The position numbers and the translations under genes are program-made. Shown one piece after another: positions 1 to 7,826 of a stretch of DNA of 34,266 bases. The DNA lies in NCBI GenBank assembly GCA_028825365.1, contig JAPKAF010000014.1:1-34266 (forward strand), in the 5' to 3' direction. The number at the start of each line of letters is the position of its first letter. The first letter of the stretch is position 1. The notes below the pieces were generated by a model. That model did not search any database and was not told where the DNA came from. It saw only the letters and a program-made list of their open reading frames with translations. This stretch comes from Flavobacteriaceae bacterium (lineage in GTDB: Bacteria > Bacteroidota > Bacteroidia > Flavobacteriales > Flavobacteriaceae).

Positions 1-1835
1 GTAACTGACTTTGCAAGATTTCTAGGTTGATCTACATTCCTTCCAAGTTTTACAGCAATGTGATATGACAATAACTGTAAAGGAATGGTTGTAAGTAGTG
101 GTGTTAATGATTCAATTGTTTCAGGAACTTCAATATAGTAATCGGCGATTTCCTTCACGTCTTTATCCCCTTCAGAAACAATTGCTATTATTTTTCCTTT
201 TCTAGATTGAATTTCTCTAATGTTACTAACTACTTTTTCATAATGACCTTTAGAAGTTGCTATAACTACTGTGGGCATATTTTCGTCAATTAAAGCTATT
301 GGACCATGCTTCATTTCTGCAGCAGGATAACCTTCTGCGTGGATGTAGGATATTTCTTTAAGTTTTAAAGCTCCTTCTAATGCTACAGGAAAGTTAAACC
401 CTCTTCCTAAATAAAGACAATTTTTAGAGTTTTTAATTTCTTCTGCAATCTTTTCTATTTTATCATTAAGACTTAAAGCTTTCTCAATTTTTTTAGGAAT
501 ACTATTTAGTTCCGATAGGAATTCAATAAATGAATCAGATGACAAAATCCCTTTAGCCTTAGCTATTTTTAATGCCATTAAATATAATACAGTAATCTGA
601 GTAGTGAATGCTTTGGTTGAAGCTACTCCAATTTCAGGTCCTGCATGTGTATAAGAGCCTGAATGAGACATTCTTGTGATAGACGACCCTACCACGTTAC
701 AAATTCCATAAACAAAGGCACCTCTTTCTTTTGCTAATTTCATAGCGGCTAAAGTATCAGCAGTTTCGCCTGATTGCGAAATTGCTATTACGATATCATT
801 AGCATTAATTATTGGATCTCTATATCTAAATTCAGATGCGTATTCTACTTCAACTGGAATTCTAGAGATTTGTTCAAATATATATTCTCCAACGAGTCCT
901 GCATGCCAAGAAGTCCCACATCCAATAATAGTGATTTTACTAGCAGAAGTAAATTTATTTAAATTATTATCTATTCCTGAGAGTTTAACAATACCTCTAT
1001 TTAAATTAAGCCTTCCTCTTAGAGTATCAATTATTGCCTTAGGTTGCTCATGAATTTCTTTGAGCATAAAATGATCAAACCCTCCTTTTTCAATCTCTGA
1101 TAATTCTAATTCTAGTACTTCAATTGTTGGTGAGATCTTCGTGTCATTAGAAATCTCATAGAACATTATTTCTTTATGATTTCTTAAAACTCCAACTTGT
1201 CCTTCTTCAAGATAAATAACTTTCCTTGTAAAGTCTAAAAATGGAGTTACATCACTTCCAATAAACATTTCATCTTCACCAATACCAATAGCTAAAGGGC
1301 TTCCAAGTCTAGCTACTACAATTTCATCAGGCTTTTTTTTATCAAACACCGCAATAGCATATGCTCCAATCACTTGTGATAATGCTAGTTGAACAGCTTT
1401 CCCAAGTTTTACATTTTCAGTTACTTGCACATATTCTATTAAATTAACTAGAACTTCGGTGTCAGTTTCTGACTCGAAATTATATCCTTTAGAAATTAAT
1501 TCGTTTTTTATTGTAGCATAATTTTCGATAATCCCATTATGAACTATGACTAATGATTTATTATTGGAGAGAATCGGATGTGCATTCACATCATTTGGTT
1601 CTCCGTGAGTAGCCCACCTAGTATGACCTATACCAATATTTCCGTCTAGTGAATTTGCTTTTTTTGCTTTATTAACTAAATCCTCAACTTTGCCTTTTGT
1701 TTTATAGACATTTAATTCAGAATTATATAAAGCTACTCCAGAGCTATCATAACCTCTGTATTCTAATCTTTTGAGACCATTAATAACGATTTCATAAGCA
1801 TTTTTTTTTCCTATATAACCAACAATTCCACACAT
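1..1835 (-). CDS. glmS: glutamine--fructose-6-phosphate aminotransferase (isomerizing), 3' end cut by window
   Basis: Makes glucosamine-6-phosphate from fructose-6-phosphate and glutamine, the entry step to UDP-GlcNAc for peptidoglycan and lipid A. The start at 1835 gives MCGIVGYIG, so Cys2 is exposed as the Ntn-amidotransferase nucleophile, which fixes the start. The N-terminal glutaminase domain shows HTRWATHG and HNGIIEN. Two SIS sugar-isomerase domains follow, the first with ISQSGETADT and STKAFTTQ, the second with AEGYPAAEMKHGP. The reading frame stays open to base 1 and ends in DQPRNLAKSV, so about three residues and the stop codon lie outside the window; the protein is otherwise full length (611 codons visible). 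It lies 51 bases downstream of the DUF4270 gene on the same strand and may be co-transcribed with it. The identification is certain. Confidence 0.97.
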   Translation of the reverse strand, partial: MCGIVGYIGKKNAYEIVINGLKRLEYRGYDSSGVALYNSELNVYKTKGKVEDLVNKAKKANSLDGNIGIGHTRWATHGEPNDVNAHPILSNNKSLVIVHNGIIENYATIKNELISKGYNFESETDTEVLVNLIEYVQVTENVKLGKAVQLALSQVIGAYAIAVFDKKKPDEIVVARLGSPLAIGIGEDEMFIGSDVTPFLDFTRKVIYLEEGQVGVLRNHKEIMFYEISNDTKISPTIEVLELELSEIEKGGFDHFMLKEIHEQPKAIIDTLRGRLNLNRGIVKLSGIDNNLNKFTSASKITIIGCGTSWHAGLVGEYIFEQISRIPVEVEYASEFRYRDPIINANDIVIAISQSGETADTLAAMKLAKERGAFVYGICNVVGSSITRMSHSGSYTHAGPEIGVASTKAFTTQITVLYLMALKIAKAKGILSSDSFIEFLSELNSIPKKIEKALSLNDKIEKIAEEIKNSKNCLYLGRGFNFPVALEGALKLKEISYIHAEGYPAAEMKHGPIALIDENMPTVVIATSKGHYEKVVSNIREIQSRKGKIIAIVSEGDKDVKEIADYYIEVPETIESLTPLLTTIPLQLLSYHIAVKLGRNVDQPRNLAKSV

Positions 1836-1866
1836 AAAATGTAAATATTAAATTAAAAATTATTTA

Positions 1867-1884
1867 AAGAAATTATAATTTCTT
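1867..1884. repeat. 18-bp perfect palindrome between the DUF4270 gene and glmS
   Basis: The 18 bases read AAGAAATTA followed directly by its reverse complement TAATTTCTT, with no loop. It lies in the 51-base gap upstream of glmS and starts three bases after the DUF4270 stop codon in the direction of transcription. It has no T-run like the terminators elsewhere in the window, so a dimeric-regulator site or a transcript-processing hairpin are both possible. In such A+T-rich sequence chance is also a reasonable explanation. Confidence 0.4.
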
Positions 1885-1886
1885 AA

Positions 1887-3548
1887 TTATTCGTCTGGGT
1901 CAGTATAATATATTTTAATTCTTGGTCTTTTGTCTAAATCATCAGACTGACTACCATGTAAAACTGTTCCTTTATGACTTAGAATTGCACCTGAAGGATA
2001 ATCACGAGTTTCCTCACCGCTATTTAAAATAGAAAAGTTTTGTATTGACCCTACGTTAGAAGTTACTACAAGTGCAAGTTTAGCATTTGTTGAATCTCTA
2101 ATAATAAGATTGTTTAGGTGTTCAGTGATTCTAATTTTATATTTTATACCGTCACCAGATATTGAATCTCCATCTCTAGTCAATGGTTGTAAGTGATTAA
2201 TTTTAGCGTTAATTGTAGTTTCACTTACAGATTGATCTAAGAAATAATCTATCAAAGCTACATTTTGCTCAAAATTGTATAAATAAACTCTATCTGGTTC
2301 AGATTCAATATTTTGACTCTGGTCAACATAAAACTCAATATAGGCTTCATTAATTAATTTATTAGCAATATCATCTTCATCATTGTAAAAAGAACTTTTA
2401 AAATGATCAAACGCGTCAACAATTTCTCCATTTTCGTTCTCAAAGCTTCCGCTGAATAAATCTACGGTAGACATATATCCTTCTCCCCCTTTTAAGTAAA
2501 GTCTTTCATCTCCATCTACAGTATTTGAATTTGAGACGTCAATATTGAAACTGTTATCGTAGATATTTATAAGATTGTCTGTAAAATTAAAAACATACTC
2601 ATTCTGACTTTCAATCGCCTCTGTAACTGTTCCACCAGAGTCAGTATCATTTTCTGTACTTATTTCAGAGGTGTAGTGTAAAGTTAATTTAGTGTTAGAA
2701 GACGCCAAATTTAACATCATCATTGCTCCTTCTGAGTTAACCCCTTCTGCTTTAATATAAAGCCCCCTAAAAAATTCTTTAAATGTATTTGGGTTTATTA
2801 GTACCGCATTATCTTCATTTTCAAATATCAAACTTTCCCAAAAATCACCATTAGGATTATTTAATTTAAACCTCATTGCTGGAGCTAGGCTGGCAGAAAC
2901 AAAACTGTCCCCAAGTGAATCCAATTGAGTTAAATCTATTCTTTCAGAACTAGGAACAAAGTCATCTGAGCCATCTCCAATTATGCCAGATTCAAATAGT
3001 AACTCTGCTTCAATATCTGATTGATTTATGAATTCAGAATTAGATAGAGATCCATTAGAGTAATAATCTTGAGAATCACTAAATTCTCCAGTTGGATCAA
3101 AATCTCTCAAATAGAAGTTACTCTTATAAATATATATTTTCGTAGGGTTATTTCCGTAAACAGAATCAATTTCATAAGTGCTTTCTCCGTCTTCATTAGT
3201 ATCAATCGCTCTACTAAAATAAGGTATTGTTAGCACCACAGAATCCAAAACTATATTATCACCAAAAGACGGACTAAACTCTACTGGTATAATTTGACCT
3301 AAAAAACTAGCATTACTTTCTCCAAAAACTGGATCATTATTATAACCTAGCATGAATGAAGGAAGATTGTTAGATTTAATAGGGTTTAGTCTTAAATTTG
3401 AAGCTACTACAGGATACTCTATCGATGAAGTGCTGAAATTTATTGCATTTTCTGAACTTATAACATCAGAGTCTATACTTGCAAAGTCTTTATCACAAGA
3501 GATAAAAACAAGTGTAAACAGAACGGATAATAATTTTAGGTCTCTCAT
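1887..3548 (-). CDS. DUF4270 family lipoprotein
   Basis: A 553-residue exported lipoprotein of unknown function. The N-terminus is a lipoprotein signal ending FISC with the lipidated cysteine at residue 18, so the mature protein is anchored in an outer or inner membrane leaflet. The rest is a soluble, Asp/Ser/Asn-rich, beta-strand-like chain with no enzyme motif that I recognise. Segments such as GQIIPVEFSP, VLDSVVLTIPY and the ending KRPRIKIYYT are typical of DUF4270, a family known only from Bacteroidota. The start codon directly abuts the stop codon of the glycogen-synthase-like gene (TAA at 3551-3549, ATG at 3548), which indicates translational coupling. glmS follows. This order is, from memory, conserved in Flavobacteriaceae, which hints at a cell-envelope role; that role is inference. 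Confidence 0.85.
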   Translation of the reverse strand: MRDLKLLSVLFTLVFISCDKDFASIDSDVISSENAINFSTSSIEYPVVASNLRLNPIKSNNLPSFMLGYNNDPVFGESNASFLGQIIPVEFSPSFGDNIVLDSVVLTIPYFSRAIDTNEDGESTYEIDSVYGNNPTKIYIYKSNFYLRDFDPTGEFSDSQDYYSNGSLSNSEFINQSDIEAELLFESGIIGDGSDDFVPSSERIDLTQLDSLGDSFVSASLAPAMRFKLNNPNGDFWESLIFENEDNAVLINPNTFKEFFRGLYIKAEGVNSEGAMMMLNLASSNTKLTLHYTSEISTENDTDSGGTVTEAIESQNEYVFNFTDNLINIYDNSFNIDVSNSNTVDGDERLYLKGGEGYMSTVDLFSGSFENENGEIVDAFDHFKSSFYNDEDDIANKLINEAYIEFYVDQSQNIESEPDRVYLYNFEQNVALIDYFLDQSVSETTINAKINHLQPLTRDGDSISGDGIKYKIRITEHLNNLIIRDSTNAKLALVVTSNVGSIQNFSILNSGEETRDYPSGAILSHKGTVLHGSQSDDLDKRPRIKIYYTDPDE

Positions 3549-4361
3549 TTATTGGTTTAAAACTTCGTTCTTATAAAATTCGGTATAAGCTTCTGAAAAA
3601 GTTTCTCTAGTCTGATAATCTAAAATAGGTTTATCAGATTTTTTCATATGATCTAAAACTTCTTTGGGAATATCTTCTGACCCTAAAATTAATGCATCTG
3701 AAAAGTCTATTGCACTTTTCATTAAATTGTTATAAGATGGGTCTTTTAAGCCTTTAATTAGGTCTTCATTGATTTCGTCAAACAATATTTTATCAACTAA
3801 TTTTTTATTAAGACTTTCATCAAAAGACTTGTCGTAAACAGATGTGACTATTTTACTGTTTTCAAAAACCGGCTCATCTTTATAATAGGTTTTAAGATAT
3901 AATGGAAAAAGTGAAGCCATCCACCCATGTACATGTATTATGTCAGGAGACCAGTTTAATTTTTTGACAGTTTCAATAACCCCTTTAGCAAAAAACATTG
4001 CTCTCTCGTCATTATCCTCGTGTAATTTACCATTTTCATCAGAAAACGTAGATTTTCTCTTAAAATACTCTTCGTTATCAATGAAATAGACTTGTATTCT
4101 TTCTTTAGGAATTGAAGCCACTTTAATTATTAATGGCATATCAATATCATCAATAACTAAGTTTATACCTGAAAGTCTAATAACTTCATGGAGTTGATGT
4201 CTTCTTTCATTAATATTACCATACTTGGGCATGAAAATTCTTATTTGCCCACCTTGCTTGTTTATCATTTTTGGAATTTCAAATGACATTGATGAAATTT
4301 CATTTTCAGGTAAATAAGGGACTACTTCTGATGATACGTATAATATTTTCTTCTCTTTCAT
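3549..4361 (-). CDS. half-length glycogen/starch-synthase-like protein (GT5 N-terminal domain only)
   Basis: A 270-residue cytoplasmic protein that resembles only the N-terminal Rossmann half of bacterial glycogen synthase. Visible marks are the opening KKILYVSSEVVPY, IRIFMPKYG around residues 41-49, and DIIHVHGWMASLFPLYLK in the middle. Canonical GlgA is near 480 residues and carries a KxGGL nucleotide-sugar loop just after the first strand. Here the equivalent stretch reads PENEISSMSFEIP and the whole second GT-B domain is absent, with no remnant downstream because the DUF4270 gene begins at the very next base. It is therefore unlikely to polymerise glucan. Short proteins of this type are usually annotated as glycogen/starch synthase in Flavobacteriaceae. 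A TAATTTTG box at 4402-4395 is a likely promoter element. The true function is unknown. Confidence 0.8.
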   Translation of the reverse strand: MKEKKILYVSSEVVPYLPENEISSMSFEIPKMINKQGGQIRIFMPKYGNINERRHQLHEVIRLSGINLVIDDIDMPLIIKVASIPKERIQVYFIDNEEYFKRKSTFSDENGKLHEDNDERAMFFAKGVIETVKKLNWSPDIIHVHGWMASLFPLYLKTYYKDEPVFENSKIVTSVYDKSFDESLNKKLVDKILFDEINEDLIKGLKDPSYNNLMKSAIDFSDALILGSEDIPKEVLDHMKKSDKPILDYQTRETFSEAYTEFYKNEVLNQ

Positions 4362-4394
4362 ATCCTTGTATTAGTTATTAAGTGCAAAAAGTAG

Positions 4395-4402
4395 CAAAAT
4401 TA
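4395..4402 (-). promoter_or_regulatory. predicted -7 promoter box for the glycogen-synthase-like/DUF4270(/glmS) unit
   Basis: On the minus strand the bases read TAATTTTG, a perfect match to the Bacteroidota -7 consensus TAnnTTTG, with 33 bases between it and the start codon at 4361. No clear TTG-type -33 element lies at the usual distance. It shares the 102-base divergent gap with the panC promoter box. Confidence 0.5.
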
Positions 4403-4432
4403 CAAAAATTATGCAGATTAATAGTAATATAT

Positions 4433-4440
4433 TAAATTTG
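4433..4440 (+). promoter_or_regulatory. predicted -7 promoter box for the panC operon
   Basis: TAAATTTG matches the Bacteroidota -7 consensus TAnnTTTG exactly and ends 23 bases before the panC ATG. That predicts a leader of roughly 15-20 bases. No convincing -33 element is seen. The leader holds no Shine-Dalgarno sequence, as expected for this phylum. Confidence 0.55.
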
Positions 4441-4463
4441 CATGCTGTTAAAGTTTTATTAAA

Positions 4464-5300
4464 ATGAAAATATTTTTTAAAAAATCCGAGATAACTGAGT
4501 ACCTAGATGAGTTAAAAGCTTCGAGTGCAAGTATTGGTTTTGTGCCTACTATGGGAGCTTTACATAGCGGTCATCTGTCTTTAATCAAACAGTGTTTAAA
4601 GAACAATAAAGTATCTGTTGTTAGTATTTTTGTCAACCCAACTCAATTTAATAACACTTCCGACTTAATAAATTATCCAAAAGATTTAAAAAAAGATATT
4701 GAATTACTGGAAAATCTATCTAAAAAGATTATAATTTTCTCACCTGAAGCTAAAGAAATATATACAGACAAAGAGTTAACAAATAAATATGACTTTAATG
4801 GACTTGATAAGTTTATGGAGGGCAAGTTTAGAAATAATCATTTTGAAGGGGTTGCAACTATTGTTGAGTTACTACTAAAAATTATAAAACCTAATTCTGC
4901 ATATTTTGGAGAAAAAGATTTTCAACAACTTGCTATAATCCGAAGTTTAAAAACTAACGTTAATATTGTTGGGTGCCCAACTCTTAGAGATATTAATGGT
5001 TTAGCATTAAGTTCACGAAATATTAAACTAAGCGTTAAGTCAAAAACAGTAGCTTCAAATATTTTTAAAAATCTAAACTTTATAAAATCAAATTTTCATA
5101 AATCGTCAATAGAAAATTTAATAAGCACAGCTACTAATAATATCAACTCATTTGATCAAATGAATTTAGAGTATTTAGAAATTGCTGAAGAGAATAAATT
5201 AGTACCAACAAATGTGATCAAATCTGAAAAAAAATATAGGGCTTTTGCATCTGTTTTTGTTGATGGAATCAGATTAATTGATAATATTGCACTTAATTAA
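4464..5300 (+). CDS. panC: pantothenate synthetase (pantoate--beta-alanine ligase)
   Basis: Condenses pantoate with beta-alanine using ATP, the last step of pantothenate synthesis, in the cytoplasm. The 278-residue protein has the usual family length. It shows the nucleotidyl-transferase HIGH-type motif HSGH at residues 34-37 within FVPTMGALHSGHLSLI, then FVNPTQFN, FGEKDFQQL, and LSSRN near residue 188, all hallmark substrate or ATP contacts. The gene is first of a tight plus-strand run; panD follows 9 bases later and supplies beta-alanine, so the two enzymes of this branch are co-expressed. panB is not in the window. The identification is certain. Confidence 0.97.
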   Translation: MKIFFKKSEITEYLDELKASSASIGFVPTMGALHSGHLSLIKQCLKNNKVSVVSIFVNPTQFNNTSDLINYPKDLKKDIELLENLSKKIIIFSPEAKEIYTDKELTNKYDFNGLDKFMEGKFRNNHFEGVATIVELLLKIIKPNSAYFGEKDFQQLAIIRSLKTNVNIVGCPTLRDINGLALSSRNIKLSVKSKTVASNIFKNLNFIKSNFHKSSIENLISTATNNINSFDQMNLEYLEIAEENKLVPTNVIKSEKKYRAFASVFVDGIRLIDNIALN

Positions 5301-5309
5301 ATTTTTTAG

Positions 5310-5660
5310 ATGAAAATTCAGATTTTAAAATCAAAAATTCACCGTGTTAAGGTTACCGGAGCAGATTTAAATTACATAGGTAGTATTACTGTAGATGAAG
5401 ACTTAATGTGTGCTGCAAATATAGTTGAGGGCGAGAAAGTTCAGGTTGTCAATAATAATAATGGAGAGAGGTTCGACACTTATGTTATTCCTGGAAAACG
5501 AAAGTCTGGTGAAATTACGGTCAATGGAGCTGCTGCTAGAAAAGTTCAAGTTGGTGATGTACTGATTTTAATTACATATGCATTTATGTCTTTAAAAAAA
5601 GCTAATAAATTCACCCCCGCCATAATATTTCCAAATGAACAAACTAATCTTTTGAAATAG
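5310..5660 (+). CDS. panD: aspartate 1-decarboxylase proenzyme
   Basis: Makes beta-alanine from L-aspartate for pantothenate and coenzyme A. It is a pyruvoyl enzyme that cleaves itself. The self-cleavage site is visible as Gly24-Ser25 in [11 protein letters not shown], where Ser25 becomes the pyruvoyl group. Arg54 and Tyr58 ([10 protein letters not shown]) and the NGAAAR loop at 72-77 are the conserved active-site residues. At 116 residues the length is normal. It lies directly after panC and 3 bases before the next gene. The identification is certain. Confidence 0.97.
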   Translation: MKIQILKSKIHRVKVTGADLNYIGSITVDEDLMCAANIVEGEKVQVVNNNNGERFDTYVIPGKRKSGEITVNGAAARKVQVGDVLILITYAFMSLKKANKFTPAIIFPNEQTNLLK

Positions 5661-5663
5661 ACT

Positions 5664-6626
5664 TTGAATCAAAAAGTAATAAACTATATAAAAATTATCT
5701 TACCTATTTTAATAGGGTTATCACTTGTTGTCTATTCTTTCTCAAAAATCTCAATAAATCAGATTTTATTCTATTTAGAAAAGTCTAATTATTATTGGAT
5801 TATCCTCGGAATATTTTTCGGCTCTTTAAGTCATATTTCTAGATCTTATAGATGGAACTATTTATTGAACCCGTTAGGTTATAATATTTCTTTTCTAAAT
5901 AGTTTCTTCGCTGTGTTTTCTGCTTATCTAATTAATTTCACTATTCCTAGAGCTGGTGATGTCGCTAGAGCTACAATTATTTCTAAATATGAAAATATTC
6001 CATTCGATAAAACCCTAGGGACTATTATTGCTGAAAGAATAGCAGATTTAATCTGTGCTTTTGTCATTATTTGTGTGGCTATAATTTTAAAGAAAGACTT
6101 TATTTTAAATCTGATTTCAGAAAAACTGAACTCAATGAGTGTAACTACACTAGTTTTGATTTTGATTTCAGCTCTTTCTTTCTTTTTCATTTTAAAATAT
6201 ATATTTCCGTTATTTTTAAGTAAGATTAATAATTTTTTTAAAGGTATTTCCCAAGGAGTTTTAACCATAACTAAAATGGAAAACAGATGGGGATTTGTTT
6301 TTCATACTATATTTATCTGGACTATGTATGTCCTTATGTTTTATGTTACGACACTTTCAATGGAAGAATTTAATGATATATCCTTTGCCCCAATTTTAAT
6401 TGGATTTATTTTGGGAATGTTTTCTATTGGAGCTACAAATGGAGGTATAGGAACTTACCCAGAAGCTATTGTATTAGCTTTTTCACTTTTTAGTATTTCT
6501 GAAGATCCAAGTCGTGCTTTTGGTTGGATTATGTGGTCATCCCAAACTTTAATGATAATTATTTTTGGAGGTATATCCTTATTGCTACTTCCCATTTATA
6601 ATAAACACAGAAATAAGACGAAATAA
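5664..6626 (+). CDS. LPG_synthase_TM / UPF0104 family integral membrane protein, TTG start
   Basis: A 320-residue inner-membrane protein with about eight hydrophobic helices, including residues near 12-30, 79-100, 122-142, 157-178, 210-230, 237-260 and 285-308. Family marks are SHISRSYRWNYLL in the first loop, INFTIPRAGDVARA, and the late segment GATNGGIGTYPEA. These belong to the lysylphosphatidylglycerol-synthase membrane-domain family, which resembles the flippase half of MprF but here lacks the aminoacyl-transferase domain. The substrate is unknown; a lipid-translocation role is inferred from the family. The only in-frame start near the N-terminus is TTG at 5664, because the panD stop is the in-frame codon six bases upstream; the next ATG would delete several helices. 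Spacing to panD is 3 bases, so translation is probably coupled. Confidence 0.82.
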   Translation: MNQKVINYIKIILPILIGLSLVVYSFSKISINQILFYLEKSNYYWIILGIFFGSLSHISRSYRWNYLLNPLGYNISFLNSFFAVFSAYLINFTIPRAGDVARATIISKYENIPFDKTLGTIIAERIADLICAFVIICVAIILKKDFILNLISEKLNSMSVTTLVLILISALSFFFILKYIFPLFLSKINNFFKGISQGVLTITKMENRWGFVFHTIFIWTMYVLMFYVTTLSMEEFNDISFAPILIGFILGMFSIGATNGGIGTYPEAIVLAFSLFSISEDPSRAFGWIMWSSQTLMIIIFGGISLLLLPIYNKHRNKTK

Positions 6627-6677
6627 TAATTAATTTTTTACTTATTTTGTTATCTTCAAAATGATTAAAAAATTATT

Positions 6678-7826
6678 ATGCTAAAGTTTAAAAATCTACT
6701 ATTATTATTGTTTTTAAATATTTCTTTTTCACAAACTATTTATGAGAGTTTTGAATCAGATTTTTTAAGCGATAGTAGAGAATTAAAAATTCAACTACCC
6801 CGAAATTACGATGAAAATTTATCAAAAAAATATCCTTTGATAATTGTGTTAGATGGAGACTATATGTTTGAGGCAGTTTCTGGAAGTGTAGATTATTTAT
6901 CATATTGGGGGAATATACCAGAATCAATAATTGTTGGTGTAAACCAAATAAACAGCAGGTATGATGATTGTAGTGTTTTAGATAACATAGACTTTATTCC
7001 TATATCTTCAAGTAGGAATTTTTATGATTTTATTTCTCAAGAATTGATTCCTTTTTTTGATAAAAACTATAGAACAACTAAGTTCAAAGTTGCAGTTGGC
7101 CATGAAGCAACTGCAAATTATATTAATTATTTTTTATTAAACAATAAGACGCTTATTTCAGGTTTTATTGCAATAAGTCCAAAGTTTTCCTACGACATGG
7201 AAAATTATTTAATTAAAAGATTAGGTAAAATAAAAACCAATATTTTTTATTATTTGGTAAGCTCTGATAGTGATTTTAAATCTATTAATGAAAGAACTAA
7301 AAACCTGTCTGATAATCTAAGCTCCTTAACTAACGAACTAGTATCATTTAAGTACAAACAACATAAAAACCTCACTCATTATAACTTGCCAATACATTCA
7401 ATATCTGAAGGGTTTGAACACGTATTCGCTACCTATACCGCAATAAATTCGATTGAGTATAATTCTGTTTTAAGTAAAATACTAACATCGCCGGTGAAAT
7501 ATCTAGAAAATAAATATGAAGATATATTCAATTACTATGGAGTTAATAAAAACATCCTAGTAAATGATTTTAGAGCTGTAGAAAAATATATAGAAGAGAG
7601 TGAAAAATTTAAATTTTATAAGGACCTTTCAAAATTAGCAATTGATAAATACCCTAAAACTATTTTAGGAAGTTATTACATGGGGCTTTATCATGAGAGA
7701 ACTGGAGATATTAGAAAAGCAATGCATATTTACAGGTCTGCATACACTCTTGAAGACGTAGAAGGAATCACAAAAGATGAATTATTAGATAAAGCTGATT
7801 TAATCAGTATTGATTTGAAGAACTAA
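6678..7826 (+). CDS. secreted esterase-like alpha/beta-hydrolase fold protein, nucleophile serine absent
   Basis: A 382-residue protein with a signal peptide (residues 1 to about 19, ending NISFSQ), a putative-esterase (Fes/EstD-like, COG2819-type) domain, and a C-terminal helical, TPR-like tail (YPKTILGSYYMGLYHERTGD). The domain shows LPRNYDENLSKKYPLIIVLDGDYMF, VGVNQI, and LIPFFDKNYRT. The nucleophile elbow that should read GxSxG reads GHEATA at 141-146, so Glu143 occupies the serine position. The late histidine motif LPIHSI is still present. Normal serine hydrolysis is therefore doubtful; it may be a binding or scaffold protein or use another chemistry. The stop codon overlaps the radA start by one base (TAATG), so the genes are coupled. 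A periplasmic or outer-membrane location is likely. Confidence 0.78.
   Translation: MLKFKNLLLLLFLNISFSQTIYESFESDFLSDSRELKIQLPRNYDENLSKKYPLIIVLDGDYMFEAVSGSVDYLSYWGNIPESIIVGVNQINSRYDDCSVLDNIDFIPISSSRNFYDFISQELIPFFDKNYRTTKFKVAVGHEATANYINYFLLNNKTLISGFIAISPKFSYDMENYLIKRLGKIKTNIFYYLVSSDSDFKSINERTKNLSDNLSSLTNELVSFKYKQHKNLTHYNLPIHSISEGFEHVFATYTAINSIEYNSVLSKILTSPVKYLENKYEDIFNYYGVNKNILVNDFRAVEKYIEESEKFKFYKDLSKLAIDKYPKTILGSYYMGLYHERTGDIRKAMHIYRSAYTLEDVEGITKDELLDKADLISIDLKN

Noticed and set aside
774-962. A 62-codon open frame on the plus strand opposite glmS
   Set aside because: It is antisense to the conserved SIS domain of glmS, has no recognisable motif and poor composition; it is a shadow of the real frame.
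1836-1886. A glmS-type ribozyme or riboswitch upstream of glmS
   Set aside because: The gap is only 51 bases and lacks any recognisable ribozyme core; only the palindrome stands out.
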